From assembly GCA_028564675.1 (NCBI GenBank), contig JAOVVO010000368.1, positions 1 through 64,000 of the forward strand: 64,000 nucleotides of DNA, given 5' to 3'. A program made the translations under genes and the position numbers. This DNA is from Onchocerca lupi (Eukaryota > Nematoda > Chromadorea > Rhabditida > Onchocercidae). Positions within the stretch are counted from its first letter, which is position 1. Every line of letters begins with the position of its first letter. The notes under the pieces are model-generated. The model saw nothing but the letters and a program-made list of their open reading frames with translations. It was not told where the DNA came from and did not search any database. This document shows, piece by piece, positions 49,184 to 61,200 of this stretch.

Positions 49184-52100
49184 TCTTCCTGCCACTTCCA
49201 ATGCTAATATCTTCTTTCTTTCTTTTTTAAAAATGAAATCTGTAAAATTATCTGCGGCTCATTTGTACGACCATATTAATGTTTACGGACAATACTGACG
49301 ATCAACAACAGAAATAATACATAGCTGTGCAAACTCAAGTAAACTGAAATGTGTCGACGTATAAAGTGACTGATTTTGCAAAATTAATTAAAACGTTAGA
49401 ACAGTGGAAGTATGACGGCACAAAGAAAAAAATAAAGCAAAGTTGAGCAAATGTTTCATCAAGATTATAGCAATCCTACAATGGTAAGGTCATATCATGC
49501 AGCAAAAGCATTAATAACCGTGCAACTATATATGGAACAGCTGCACATGATTGCTAAGTAGACTTTTATGGTTCCGTTCCGCTGATAGAATCATTAGTAA
49601 CATGACCAAAAGAAAAATCAGAGAGAACAGTTAAAAACTGCATCTCAACACTCCATGAACTAACAAATTTCAAATCAAACCCAGCGAGAATTCCGCAAAA
49701 CGAAACGTTATCAAGAATGAATGTAGGTTGTTGACTCTGCTAATATACGCAATTCAGTGATGTCGACAAAAGCTGAATCTCCAACTATTTCTTTATCGCT
49801 CCATCTCTTTCTAATTCCCCTTTCCCATTCCATTGTACTTCGTCACGTGAAAACAAACAAAAACTGAGTTGGAAAATAACAGCTACTGTTTAGAATTATT
49901 TCCATTTGAGAAAAGGAATTGCTTACATTGTCCAAACATTTTGTGAATATATTTTACATTAATTTGTATAGATGATAACAGTGGAAACGGCGAGTAATGA
50001 ATGTACCCTTCTTTCATTTTTAAATCAACCAGTTCATAAATGACAGAAAAAGGCAATCACACTAGGATACTAATCCGACCTACTTTTTAAGCAAAACTGC
50101 ATGATTTAGTGATTCAACAACTAACTAGACTTAATCTGATTTCAGTCTTCCTCTTTCTAGACTAATATTAGTGCTGGTAGATCGACGCCAATCAACTACT
50201 GAGTGCCGAAAGGTTGCCGCATGCCAATCAATAAGGCCGGTCAAATCTCTCTGTTACTAAACATACAATAACATAAAGGAAATTATCATCGAATGACCAA
50301 GCATACGACAGCTGTAGTTTAACGCGACATAGCGGCTGGAGTGGTGCTTGAATAATTGCTAAGGGAGGAAGTGAGGAATTCGCAAAAATGATGTCGCTTT
50401 GTTCAGACTTACTGGAGTCATTTAATTTAATTATTACCTGATTTGTTCATTAGTAATTAATATAGCAAATGTAGCAACGGTAAGAGGGGAAACACACGAG
50501 AGGGTCATAACTTAGTGTGAGCTCCTGAAGACAGAATCGGAATAGCAGTCGTGAAGCACGTACGCTCCATGGACAACCATCCCGTGCTGAAATTCGACAC
50601 GTCGTCTACCACTACAACATTGTCATACCCTTATACAAAGTCAAAACATTTGGGCATGCTTACGTAAGCTTGCTCTCGAAGACAGCTGAGCAAATAATGG
50701 TAAAGTGCGGTGCGCCGCTTCCCTAAGTGAGATTGTTCAACAGTTTCAAGCACCTGCACTTATATTTAAATTGCTTTCGGCTAAGGAGGGGAAGATAATC
50801 GTAAAGGTGGAGGGGGTATTGCTTTTCGCCAAAAATAGGACGGAAACGAGGATGGAACAGTGACTGCAGCAATATAAAGTGTGAAGTTGATATGAGATAT
50901 TTTCAATTTAAGTTGAAAGTAGATAAATCTGTTGCGATCAGAATTGAAGTATTTTTGCCTTTTCTTGCAACGAGTAATTGTACAGACCGCCAATGACGCT
51001 TATTTCAGTCAGGAAGAAAGCTAGCGATTCAGCGGATCAAAAAAACATTGAGCTTGGATACTGTTTATAAATTTTAGCGTAAGAGAATACACTGAGAAAG
51101 ATGAGATAGTAGCTTAATCTGGCCATTGCATATGGAATGTTGTTGTTGTTGCAGCTGCTATTCAGATTGAATGTTCTGACTGATAACAATCTTAATCGTA
51201 AACAGGACAAATGTCGATAGTTATGTTTTCAAATTTCTCGTTATTTTATAGTTTCTTTCTAATGCACTGTTTTTACCTCACTTCAGCACAGACACCTTAA
51301 GAGAGAAAACTTATGTTTTCAAATTCTCGTCTACCAAACGACGATTCATAGTTAAACAGTGCTTGTAAATACTGTGTAGAGTTTCAAGAGCTTTATTATG
51401 CAGCAACTTTTTCTGTATTTTTTTTGCATAACAGATCGTATTTTCAAGCATAAGTCATAACGGGAGTTGCTATTCAAGTACATATTTTTCCGTAATTTTC
51501 GTCTACCTTAATCAAAATTTTCTATTGAAGAATATGTTAAGGAAAGTGCGATAAGTATTATTCATTCGTCATCGGTGAGACTTCTGACGCTATTGTTGAG
51601 AGGTAGTTTGTGTTATTGTGTTACCACTTGCTCTTTATATATTTATCTGAGAGTAATGCATAATTTACCTGCTTCTACTATTTAGTGCAATCACTACAAA
51701 TCCCAAACTTTTGTAAAGATCTCGTACTACTATACCTGATACTGCATCATAACTTGATTATATGGAAGCCTGGTTGTTGCTGGATGATTGTTGTATACGG
51801 ATAGTCATGCTTCTATTTGATGAGAAGACAAAATTTAAAATGACTAATTGTTTCCATATTTCTTACATTAAACGATTGAAACTGTAGCATTTCGACATGA
51901 CCACTATAATTTTAAAATTATACCAGTACTTTAGCTTACAAATTTACAATAGTAATTTTTTGCCGAGTGATAAAATTTTTTAGTGTGATGGAGATTTAGT
52001 ACGACAGGCCAATCACGTATCTTTATATTTTGAAATATGAAGGATGTGCGATGGCCGGTTGGGTGTTCTGATTGGCGTTCGGAGATATCATTTCTTTAAT

Positions 52101-53117
52101 AAAAAGAAAAAAAAGAATACTAGGCTTTCGTCTAAGTATTTCGGATAATTATCAATAATAAGCACTGTTAAATAAAGAGTGCGTTAACTTTATTTCGAAA
52201 TAATACTGATTGAGTTCTTCTGCAAGAATTTTATCAGTATCACGTGATGAGAGGATATGTTAATTCTAATAGTGCGTAGCAGGAAGCACATTAGACTATT
52301 TTCTGTAGCAGTGTCAGATTACACATCTTAATTCAGAGACTGAAATCAGGAAGTGAAAAAAGATGCGGAAAAATCTTCATGCAAATGTTGTTTGAACTTC
52401 GCACTAAGATTTGACCGCTCCGGTTTAATTGCGGTTTAACGCTAGTTCACTTTTAGGATCCATCCAGTTTCTGGATATTTTGTTAACGGATGATAGTAAT
52501 TTAATTTAACAGTAAATACGGACGGTTTTATCAAATAATTTTTCACGTGAGGCCATTTGAGATAACCATAATCATGTCTCTTCCACTCTGTGTTTTTTCG
52601 AGATGCTATAGCCACTTTTAGTAGGAAGTTGGACAGGTGTCCTCCACGACAATTTAGCAGGCAAATTGCCAACTATCTTGCGAAAGGACGGGTGCCACTG
52701 ACTACCACTCAACCACCTACAGCCATAATTCTGTACTAATCACTGGGCAGGGTGCTAAATGGCCAGAAATCAATAAGCTGCATGTTCTTTCTCTGTTAAC
52801 ATTGTTTCGAAGATGCTGTGAGCGTTTGCGGACGGAAAAGTAGGGGGGAAAGGGCATTGAGTGGATTATCATGGGATCGGCAGTGGAGTGGGTTTCATCC
52901 AGAAACTCTGCCAACCACTACGTGTCAATTTCTTTTGCTCTCGCTCAATCATGATTTATGAGGCTCCGAAGTCTGCCTCAGCGATTTTATTAACTTCCAT
53001 CAAGTTTAATACTTCAGCTGATAGTTCTTAGCAGCATATGCTCGATTCCATCCGTGATACTCTTTTAGAGTTCGTTATCATTCCCTTCGCCTTTCATCAT
53101 TTCTTTTCTATAATCTT
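49184..53117. other. Long intergenic region upstream of atlastin
   Basis: Nearly 4 kb of mostly AT-rich sequence, presumably including the atlastin promoter. Somewhat G+C-richer patches occur at about 50480-50830 and 52640-52920, the latter with two minus-strand open frames that lack homology or splice sites. No repeat family, RNA gene or exon could be supported. Confidence 0.5.
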
Positions 53118-53620
53118 TCACCGTACCGAATAAAAAGAATTTCTTCTAGGCTGATTTTTTAATAATATAAATTTAGACAGCAGTCGTAGTAGATCATTGA
53201 CATCTAATTCATTATTATTAGTGCATTTCTGCTTCTTCCCGCATTCGTGATTCGCCAGGGCTATAAGAAAACAGTAAAAAATAGGAATGTTTGATTCAGA
53301 AAGGAGAGGAAAGGATATTAAGATATGACTGTCTGACAAGTGAGACCTTATCAGTGGCGTACGTCTTTGATCATGTATTTAGTGGTATAGAATGTATGCA
53401 TTATTTCAGAAGACTTTTTCTATACAAAACATGAAGTGCAAAAAACATGGAGCGTTAGTCAAGAAGACCAGAATGTTTAAGCAGTTCTCCTCTCATCGAA
53501 CGAATGAAGAGAAAGTAGGAGTGGGTTAGAGGGTATCTAAAGGCATTGAATAATATCTCAAGAGTTGACAATATTATATTTTTGTTACCGTCATTAAATT
53601 TCGCATAAGCTTCAACCAAA
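53118..53620 (-). CDS. Possible 3' exons of a small peptide gene
   Basis: Two phase-compatible candidate exons. The first, 53589-53620, encodes LVEAYAKFND between a CTCAG acceptor and a GTAACA donor. The second, 53118-53260, follows a very strong acceptor (a T-rich tract ending TTATAG) and encodes 46 residues to a TGA, starting LANHECGKKQKC and ending RRNSFYSVR. Two Cys six residues apart, a helical NELDVNDLLRLLSKF stretch and dibasic RR sites are reminiscent of secreted peptide precursors. I could not find the signal-peptide exon upstream before the divergent dct-1-like gene at 54189. The family is not recognised, and chance assembly is possible. Confidence 0.3.
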
Positions 53621-54173
53621 CTGAGCAGTTAATGCTGTATAATGGAAAACTGAGGTTCCAACCATTCATACACGGACAGGTATGCAGTAGATTTAAAAAA
53701 TGGTTTTAATAACAACATTGCAAGCCATTTTTAGAAGGCAGCTATATGTTTTAGTTCGTTATGAAGTAATGCTTTGGAGAGAAATGTGGTGCATTGGGTG
53801 ACTGGATATCCTTGCTAATTGTTCTTTAATAGTGGTTATTAGTTATTAATAAGTCCTTTGTTAAATTCTGCTTGGAAATATAACTGATTGCGTTGTAAAA
53901 TTTGTCTGTAAAATAAAATTTATTATTCTAGTAAAAATTTATTTTTCTGTATTGTTTATAGTGGTTTACATCTTTTAATGATGAAACGATTCACCTGTAT
54001 AACGTGCGAATTGTTGGTTGATTTTTTTATTCGTTATGCTATGAAAATAACTGAAGCTTCATAAGCTCCGAAAGAAAGTTTCAAAGCAAGCTAACAATCG
54101 AAATGCTACTCCTTACTCTATTGTCTGAAGTTTGCTAATTCGTTCCCATACTTCATATATTTCTAGTATAGTT

Positions 54174-54184
54174 CGTTTTTTTAG
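54174..54184 (+). promoter_or_regulatory. Candidate spliced-leader acceptor for the dct-1-like gene
   Basis: A run of T ending in AG lies four bases upstream of the ATG at 54189, the usual geometry for nematode trans-splicing. Position and consensus only. Confidence 0.5.
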
Positions 54185-54188
54185 AAAC

Positions 54189-56527
54189 ATGAGTATCCGA
54201 TCGATGGATAGTCGTTTGGAAGTTTTGCGGAATGGACAAGATATTACCAATAAAAGTCTGTTGTATAATTCTGCCTCTGCACTGCAACCACAACTGCAAC
54301 TACCCACTGTTGATGTTGATAATGAATCTAACAAATGTCAGTAAGCGTAATACAATTGAAACCGAGGGTCTTCCTTTTGACATCTAAATCCCCAGTACTT
54401 GATCGTTTCATATATAATTAGCTAAAAAGTTGTCACTCTCCTTTCCCTTTTGTTTCTTTTCTCCAGGTTTATGCACATGCGATTTTATCGTCTATAATTT
54501 TAAGCGGATTCGTGGGTGGAATTGGCGAGTCCATCTTCACGTGCATCCATGGTTAGTATGAATGGCGGTGATAATAGTAGCGTGGTGCTGGTGGATAGTG
54601 ACGGAGTGGTTATGGGCGCTGATAATACTACTGTCGTTGTTGGTGGAGGTAATAGTAGCCCTTTCAGTCGGTTCAGGTAATTATTCCTTCATATATACAT
54701 ATTTCACTTATTAAAATCATGTCTTTCCATCTTATATGTGGCTTCTCAGCTAGTGAATTAGATTTCATCTTTGATAAGAGAAAGGTGTCCTCATCTCTAA
54801 GCGGGAGAATTTTATATATTCTGAGGCGAGAGTATTTTGCTTTTTTTAATATATATTACTGTATAAGTTTTGCAGTCCGATCAGTGCCTGCAGTGCTCCA
54901 ATTGAATTGGTTATTGATGCTGGACAAGTTCATGGCGGTGATACTATGGCGGTTCATTATTACACTCGCCATGGACCTGGACGTTGCACTGTTGCAGCTA
55001 CTGGAATAAGTGGATTAGGTCAAAGGACGAAGAGAACAGCTGAATGGTTAGAACATTACAACAGTCGGCCAGAAGTGCAAAGAGGGTTAGTTCAACTAAA
55101 ATTTCGAATTGTTAAGAAAAAATTGGAATTGAAGCTGAAAAATATTCTGCAGAACTGAAATGTGCCATCTTCCATCCTTTGAGTGAAAAACTCATCCTTC
55201 GAGTAAATGATTTTGTGTTATATTTTTAAGGAAATGATTTTTCAAATGCTAAATCAAATTTTTTTGTATTTAAATATCAGGAAAGTCCTTAATATGATGT
55301 TTGATGCTTGAATAAATGGATGAGTTTTTCACTAAAACAATTTTATTGTGTTTATTCTGATTTTATTGCTTTAATTTGCTTTCTTTTCCTTTTTGACTCA
55401 ATTGTAATTGGGTTTAGTTTTCATTCTTGAATGATTTTAATTTATCTATAATTTGTTCAGATTTAATCAGCATAAAATTTTCAGTGGTCTTCAAGCTCCA
55501 TCACCAGTGGAAACGGAATTGTCGACGCCGCCAAATAGTCTTGTCCCCGGATTAGACGTCGGTGAACTCACTCAGAGCAGTTGCTGTGAAGATGAGGATG
55601 AGGAATTATGCGTCGAGGATGATGGTACATATATGTGCAGATGCCAGAAAGTCTCATATATTGGACAAGGTATTTGGATTTCTTATTTTTTTTTATTCTT
55701 TTATATGGCCGAGATGAGTTTGTCAATCATTTCAGCTTTATGCTTACGCTGCTTGATAACAGTAATAGTTTTAGATGCAGTATCAGTTGTAAAGCATGCT
55801 ACGAAGCTTTATGAAAGATCGTTTGGCATGTTTCTTAGCCGAAGGATATATTCCTTGATCTACATGCATATCAAATTTGTTTTCATTCGGGCATCTCACT
55901 GCTCTGCTGAATTGTATCCGAAAAACATTTTGAGAGAAATAACATAAGATTTCTTACGAATTACTTAATGCAGATGCAGATCTACTTTTTTCTTGGGACG
56001 ATGGTTTCTCTTCTACTCTGATGCTCCAGGTTGAATTTAACATAAAGTAACATTTTGTAGAATCTTATGAAAAAGAACAGTGGACCCTTAGTGGATTGCT
56101 GGGCATAAGTGATGGTAATGGACGACGTGCATTGATGCTTTACCTGGTAACAAATCTGGTTACCCTTGCGATTGGTTTTGCTCTTGGGTAAGAATATGTC
56201 TTTACTTTCTTGCTAAAATTTTCATATGCTTGGATCCATTCCGTTATGTATGGATATTGATTTAGTAGCAAGCAACATATATTTAGATCTCCATTAACTT
56301 ATTTTACCGGTTAGATTTATTTATTTGTTTGTGAGCTCATTTTTTTCACTTTAAAACCGATCAGTATGAAAGTTGGTCAGATATATTCATTTTGCCTAAG
56401 TTTGCTTGGTGCCACAGCGCTATTCCAGTTCTTCAAATACCTTAAAAATCTTTTCAGATTGACAGTTGGTCGAAAATTGTCAGTGCTGCCGCCTCTCAAA
56501 CATCGCTTCATATTTGATTTTAGTTAA
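54189..56527 (+). CDS. dct-1: BNIP3/NIX-family mitophagy receptor (DCT-1-like)
   Basis: Tail-anchored outer mitochondrial membrane protein that recruits LC3/GABARAP (LGG) proteins to mitochondria for removal. Six exons (54189-54336, 54505-54676, 54876-55085, 55461-55669, 56061-56187, 56458-56527) give 311 aa. The LC3-interacting motif SWVEL (W53 to L56) is followed by ASPSSRAS, as in BNIP3 and DCT-1. A conserved W...NSRPE block (W164, 170-173) and STPPNS (198-203) follow. The C-terminal membrane helix, about 270-292, has the dimerisation pattern GFALGLTVG (Gly285, 289, 293) and ends in RKL, like the BNIP3 anchor. An acidic Cys-containing segment (CCEDEDEEL, CRCQ) near 214-240 is unusual. The exon 1 donor (T|GTCAGT) and exon 2 acceptor are inferred, because only that pairing brings the SWVEL frame in; the N-terminal 49 residues are therefore less certain. 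Confidence 0.82.
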
Positions 56528-58281
56528 AATTTCGTCCATCATATTGTATTCACATTTTATCACTATCATGAAACACTTTTTTTGTAATGTACACTACTTC
56601 AAGAATTTCAACTCCGGTCTTCAGCTTTTTTTTCCTGAAATCTTCATAATGTGTAGATGGTGATTGCTTTTAAATTGCCTCTTGAACGGTTCATTTTGGA
56701 AAAAATTCTAGATAATGGAATAATCAAGGTTTATAAGATTGATTTAGTTGAACATGTAAATTTGACTTTTTTAATGAGACGAAGATTTTGGATACTTGTT
56801 ATTTAGCTGAGGTTCATTTTACTTCTAACTTTTAACACATGACGTCTTTTGTTGTTAAAAGTGCATCATTTCCCGATTTGGTCTTTAAATTTGAGTATTC
56901 TCGGCTTATCTTTTGTTAATACAGCGATGCGTTAAACATAACCAAACCTGGTGAGCAGTATTTGTGGAAAACTTGGAGTGCTCAGCATATGTTTATCCTC
57001 TCATCCATCTTGAGAATGATTTGCTTAGTTGTTCATTAAGATAAACGCAGGAATCGAGCATGACGCAAATCAAAATATACATTCAGCATTGAATAAATTA
57101 AGTTGTTATTATTATGTGCAGAGAAATTCGTAGTCTCTTAGATCATGAGCATGCTGATGCTACTGCACTTATTAAGTATAGTCGCGCATAAATTCTCAAA
57201 TAACGAAGTATGTTCGATTTCCATGTTGGAGTGGTTAAATTAAGGTATATATTTGAGTGTATTGAAGAAGCGCTAAAGATAAAGAATTTTAAACCATTAT
57301 TCCTAATTTTATTTTGGTTATACCTTGTGTCTTCCATTCTTGTTTTTTCTTTTTTTGTCGCGACTTCCTTTTTTAAATAGACTAACTGTATTGGGACTTT
57401 TCCACTATCCCTTCAGAATCGCTAACTGATCTGTTTTCAGTTTAATTCTTTGTGTAGCAGTAATATTATTCTGTGGAATTTAGAGGAGACTGCAGACATA
57501 GCCCGATGTGACAACAGCATGGAATTGGTTCCAATGTCTCGCGGCTTGAGATAAGGTCGACACTTAGTAGCAAACTCGTGGTATTTCATTATTGAATGAA
57601 AAATTGAAAGTGACCGGGAGTTCGCTCTCTCTCCTTCAAATCAACACAAAAGGAGAATAGGTTTATCCATATGAGGTTGTTTTTTCCCTACTTCAATAAC
57701 GACTTTTTTCTGAAGACCGATTTTCGTCGCTTTTGCCTATTTCGTTTTGGTATTATTGATGCTACATTTTCGTTCTTTCACTTTTGCGTCATTTAAAATT
57801 TTTTGCGAAAAGATTTGATGTTAACCCCAGGCGTTTGTTCATCGTACCATTCTTGTATATTCTAACAATAAATTTCTCGATTTCTATTCTTTGATAATAC
57901 ACAAACAAATTAAGCCTGAACTCACATTCCACTCGATATGGAGATCTTCGGGTATTCAGAAGTTCGGCGAGTTGCATATGAGATAACCTGTTAAAAGTTA
58001 AATGCAACGAAAGATTCACCCTGTGAACTTAGCTGGAGAATTACTTGCTCATTATCAAATCAGGATGTGGTACTACCACCCATGGTCCGTGATATTGTGT
58101 AGACTACATTTCCATGCTATGTAAGAAAATGGATGCACGGCTGTCTTTATGTTAGGTAGATGCGTGTTTGAATGATTGAGAGTTTTAGACATATTTGGGA
58201 TATATTCTTCAACAGTCATGCATGACTATTCAATATTGTATTCCATCTGTATTTAATTAATTAAAAAATTTAAACCTTCAG
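56528..58281. other. dct-1-like / cccp-1 intergenic region
   Basis: About 1.75 kb between two same-strand genes. AT-rich, with no convincing exon, repeat or RNA gene. It may contain upstream cccp-1 exons that I could not recognise. Confidence 0.5.
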
Positions 58282-61200
58282 AAGCTGAATTCCTTGACCG
58301 CAGTCATTTTTTGGCATATCGAATGGTGATACAAATGCTAGGTTCAGCTTCAATCACTCGAACTTCGGAAATAGAAATAACGGATGATTCCAAAAATGAT
58401 ATCTTGGACTGTTCTGAAAAAATGAATGAACTGGAGGATGACTTTGTAACACAAAAACAATTTGAAAAAACATTGGAAGTGCAAGGGAGTAGTGAAGAAA
58501 AGGTTAATAAAATGTGCTTTTTGTTATTTTAAGTCATTTCATGCAAATGTATGAATAATGAATGCCGAGAGAATTATAGCCTTCGTCAAGATCCATTGCG
58601 GCAGGAAGTGTGACGGAAAATAAGCTGGAAAAGTTTGCTTTATTGTACGACAAATATAACATACAGTGCAATGAATTAGAAAGGTTATCTTTTCACTGAG
58701 TAAATGAGATCAAGATTTTGCCGTCACCACAAATTGTATCTTGGTTCTCTAAAGATTTCGGAGGTATTGAAAAGTTTTTCAGTTCTTCATCCATATAACT
58801 CATAAAAATTCATTTTTTCTTACTACTTAAGGTGACTTGATTTGTGAATTGCTTTTCATTTGTTTTAACCACTTTTTCGGCCTTAGATCGACTAGTTAGG
58901 CTTCATACAATTAATCTAGGAGATTTAAACCTAATCTTAAATTGTCGGTTTTCAGATTAAAAAAAGCAAATAGTGAACTGAAAGAACAGTTGGAGAAAGT
59001 GAGACAAGAATATGACACTTGTCGAAGGTTTTCTTTTCCATCTAACATAAAATACTCTGTGATTTACCTTTTCAAAAATTTGGATTTGTCTGGAAAAAAT
59101 TTTTTGACTGTTTAATATTTTACATTCGTGATATAATTTCTTATATTTCGTATAATCTTTGCAGTGACTTTTCTGCTTACCGTGAAGATTCGGAGCATCG
59201 AATAATGGATATGGAATTACAATTGAAGATGACTACTCAGCATATCGAGACACGTGAGAAGTATTACCAACAGCGGATAAAACAGAATGGTGCGAAATGG
59301 GACCAGAAATTTGTGCAGGCATGTTAAGCAGCTTTTTATTCCTTTTAAAACCAGTTTGAGCGAAGAAATTTCAATTTGTATGATATATTTAAAGAAATGA
59401 CGGTGGATATTTGGCTTTGCTTTATTTTTTGTTGCATTCTTTGATTGAAAAAAAAGATTAAAGTTTTGCTTGGATCTTTTTAATACTTATTCTTGCATAA
59501 AAAATTTGCAACCTTATTAAAAGTTTTTTTAATAGAACACATTATGTTGTTTACTAAATTTTTCCGTAGTATATTTTTGAATGCAGCTGCTGAAAAGGAC
59601 AGAAGCAGTCGAAAAAGAAAAGAATGATGCTGTATGCCGATATGCGGCGAAAGAAGCGCAGCTAATGCGTTTACAAAAGCAGATAGAAGAACTTGAAGCA
59701 CAAGTACATTTCATATTAGTATTTTTAGGAATACTTGTATTGCATATTTTCCTGCTATTCAAAAAAAACTTTTCGACGCAGAAAAATGTGCAATAATATG
59801 CAGAAAAGCTTTTCGAAGTTTACAATAATAATCAATGAATAGCGGGAAAAAAGACAGTTCGTCCTTCTTGCATACTTGCAATATTGGAAATTTTCTGTAG
59901 AGTTTTAAAGTATCGTATTTCTGTATTTTCAAGATTTTGTTTCAAAACTGCAACATATCCATTCCCCAAGACTCCAGTACAGTGGAACATTTTTACTTTT
60001 TTTTTTTTCAGTTTTGTCATCAAAATTATATTAAACTGATTGTTTGGTTACATAATTATACGGGTAAAAGCTCTTAAGTGTTTCGACGTTACTTTTGCAA
60101 TTTTTTTTTTTTCGTTGCAGAAAAATATGCTGTCAGCAGAGAAAAATACTTTGCAGAAGAGCACTCAGTTTGAATACGTGCAAAATATGGTAGGTCTCAG
60201 AATCTTATCGGTAGGAAAAAATGATCTTTTCTCAAAGAATCTTCTATTTACATATGTTCACCGAGTGGAAGCAAAATATAGTGAAAAAAAAAAAATGTAG
60301 GGTGAGTCTAGCTTATGTAAAATTTCTCAAGATTTTCCGCAGCTTTTAATTAGATTTCGTAGAATTCTGAGAGTTCTTGGACTTATTCCTTGCCATCAGT
60401 TTTGTTTTTAGAGTCATTCACTAGCAGAAATGGAACGGCAATTAGCACTCGAAAAGAAGTCTAGTAAGGAACGTGAGGAGCAGCATAAAATGACTGTCAA
60501 ACATTTAGAAGTTAGTCTTTCATTTGGAGTTCTAGATTTCTCATTGTTTAGAGTGTCAATTTTTTTGACCATTTTTCTTCATGATTTACTTTAAAAACTT
60601 CTGCTTTTAAGTATGTCACATGAGAAAAATGAATTTTCACTTTCCGTTGAGTCTTATTTCGATTTTTAACGAGTAAATTAAATCTATCCAAATATAATAA
60701 CTGCGAAGCGACTCTATAGGAACAATGACTATTGTTCTTATTGAGTAGAGAAACGATCTTACCTTTTTTATCTTTTTAGGCTAGTCAAACGATACTTACA
60801 GAATTGCGCTCTCGTTTAGAATCCGCACAGTCTCAGATAACAACAGAACAAATGGAGAAAGAGGAATGTCAGGATAGACTGAGAAAAATACAAGCAATTT
60901 TGAAGGTTTATTTCTAGTTTGATCTTGTTATGTGTCTGTATTTGCAATAGATGTCTTCTGAATTCGAAAAATATTTGGCAGATCGATTTTCTGGGCAGGT
61001 TCTATGAACAACTTGAAGTTGCTCAAAAACATCTGAAGTTGAATTTTGCATTATTTTTGGCTTATGTTGTCTTAATTTTTTCCCTTCATTGTGCGAGATT
61101 TATGGTTTAATAAGCTATGATAATTGAGAATAGAGGTATTTTAAAGACTGGTAATCTGTTATTTGAAAGATATGTATATCAACTGCAGACAACAGAAAGA

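Noticed and set aside
52442..52914. Minus-strand frames upstream of atlastin
   Set aside because: No homology and no acceptor or donor consistent with exons; the openness fits the locally higher G+C.
55670..55947. Continuation of the dct-1-like exon into a hydrophobic 90-codon tail
   Set aside because: A GT donor at 55670 and a downstream acceptor at 56060 give the conserved membrane anchor; the extension is retained intron.
60996..61031. Phase-0 mini-exon in cccp-1 (IDFLGRFYEQLE)
   Set aside because: Splice sites are possible, but flanking exons already join in phase and the residues do not clearly continue the coiled coil; left out without RNA evidence.
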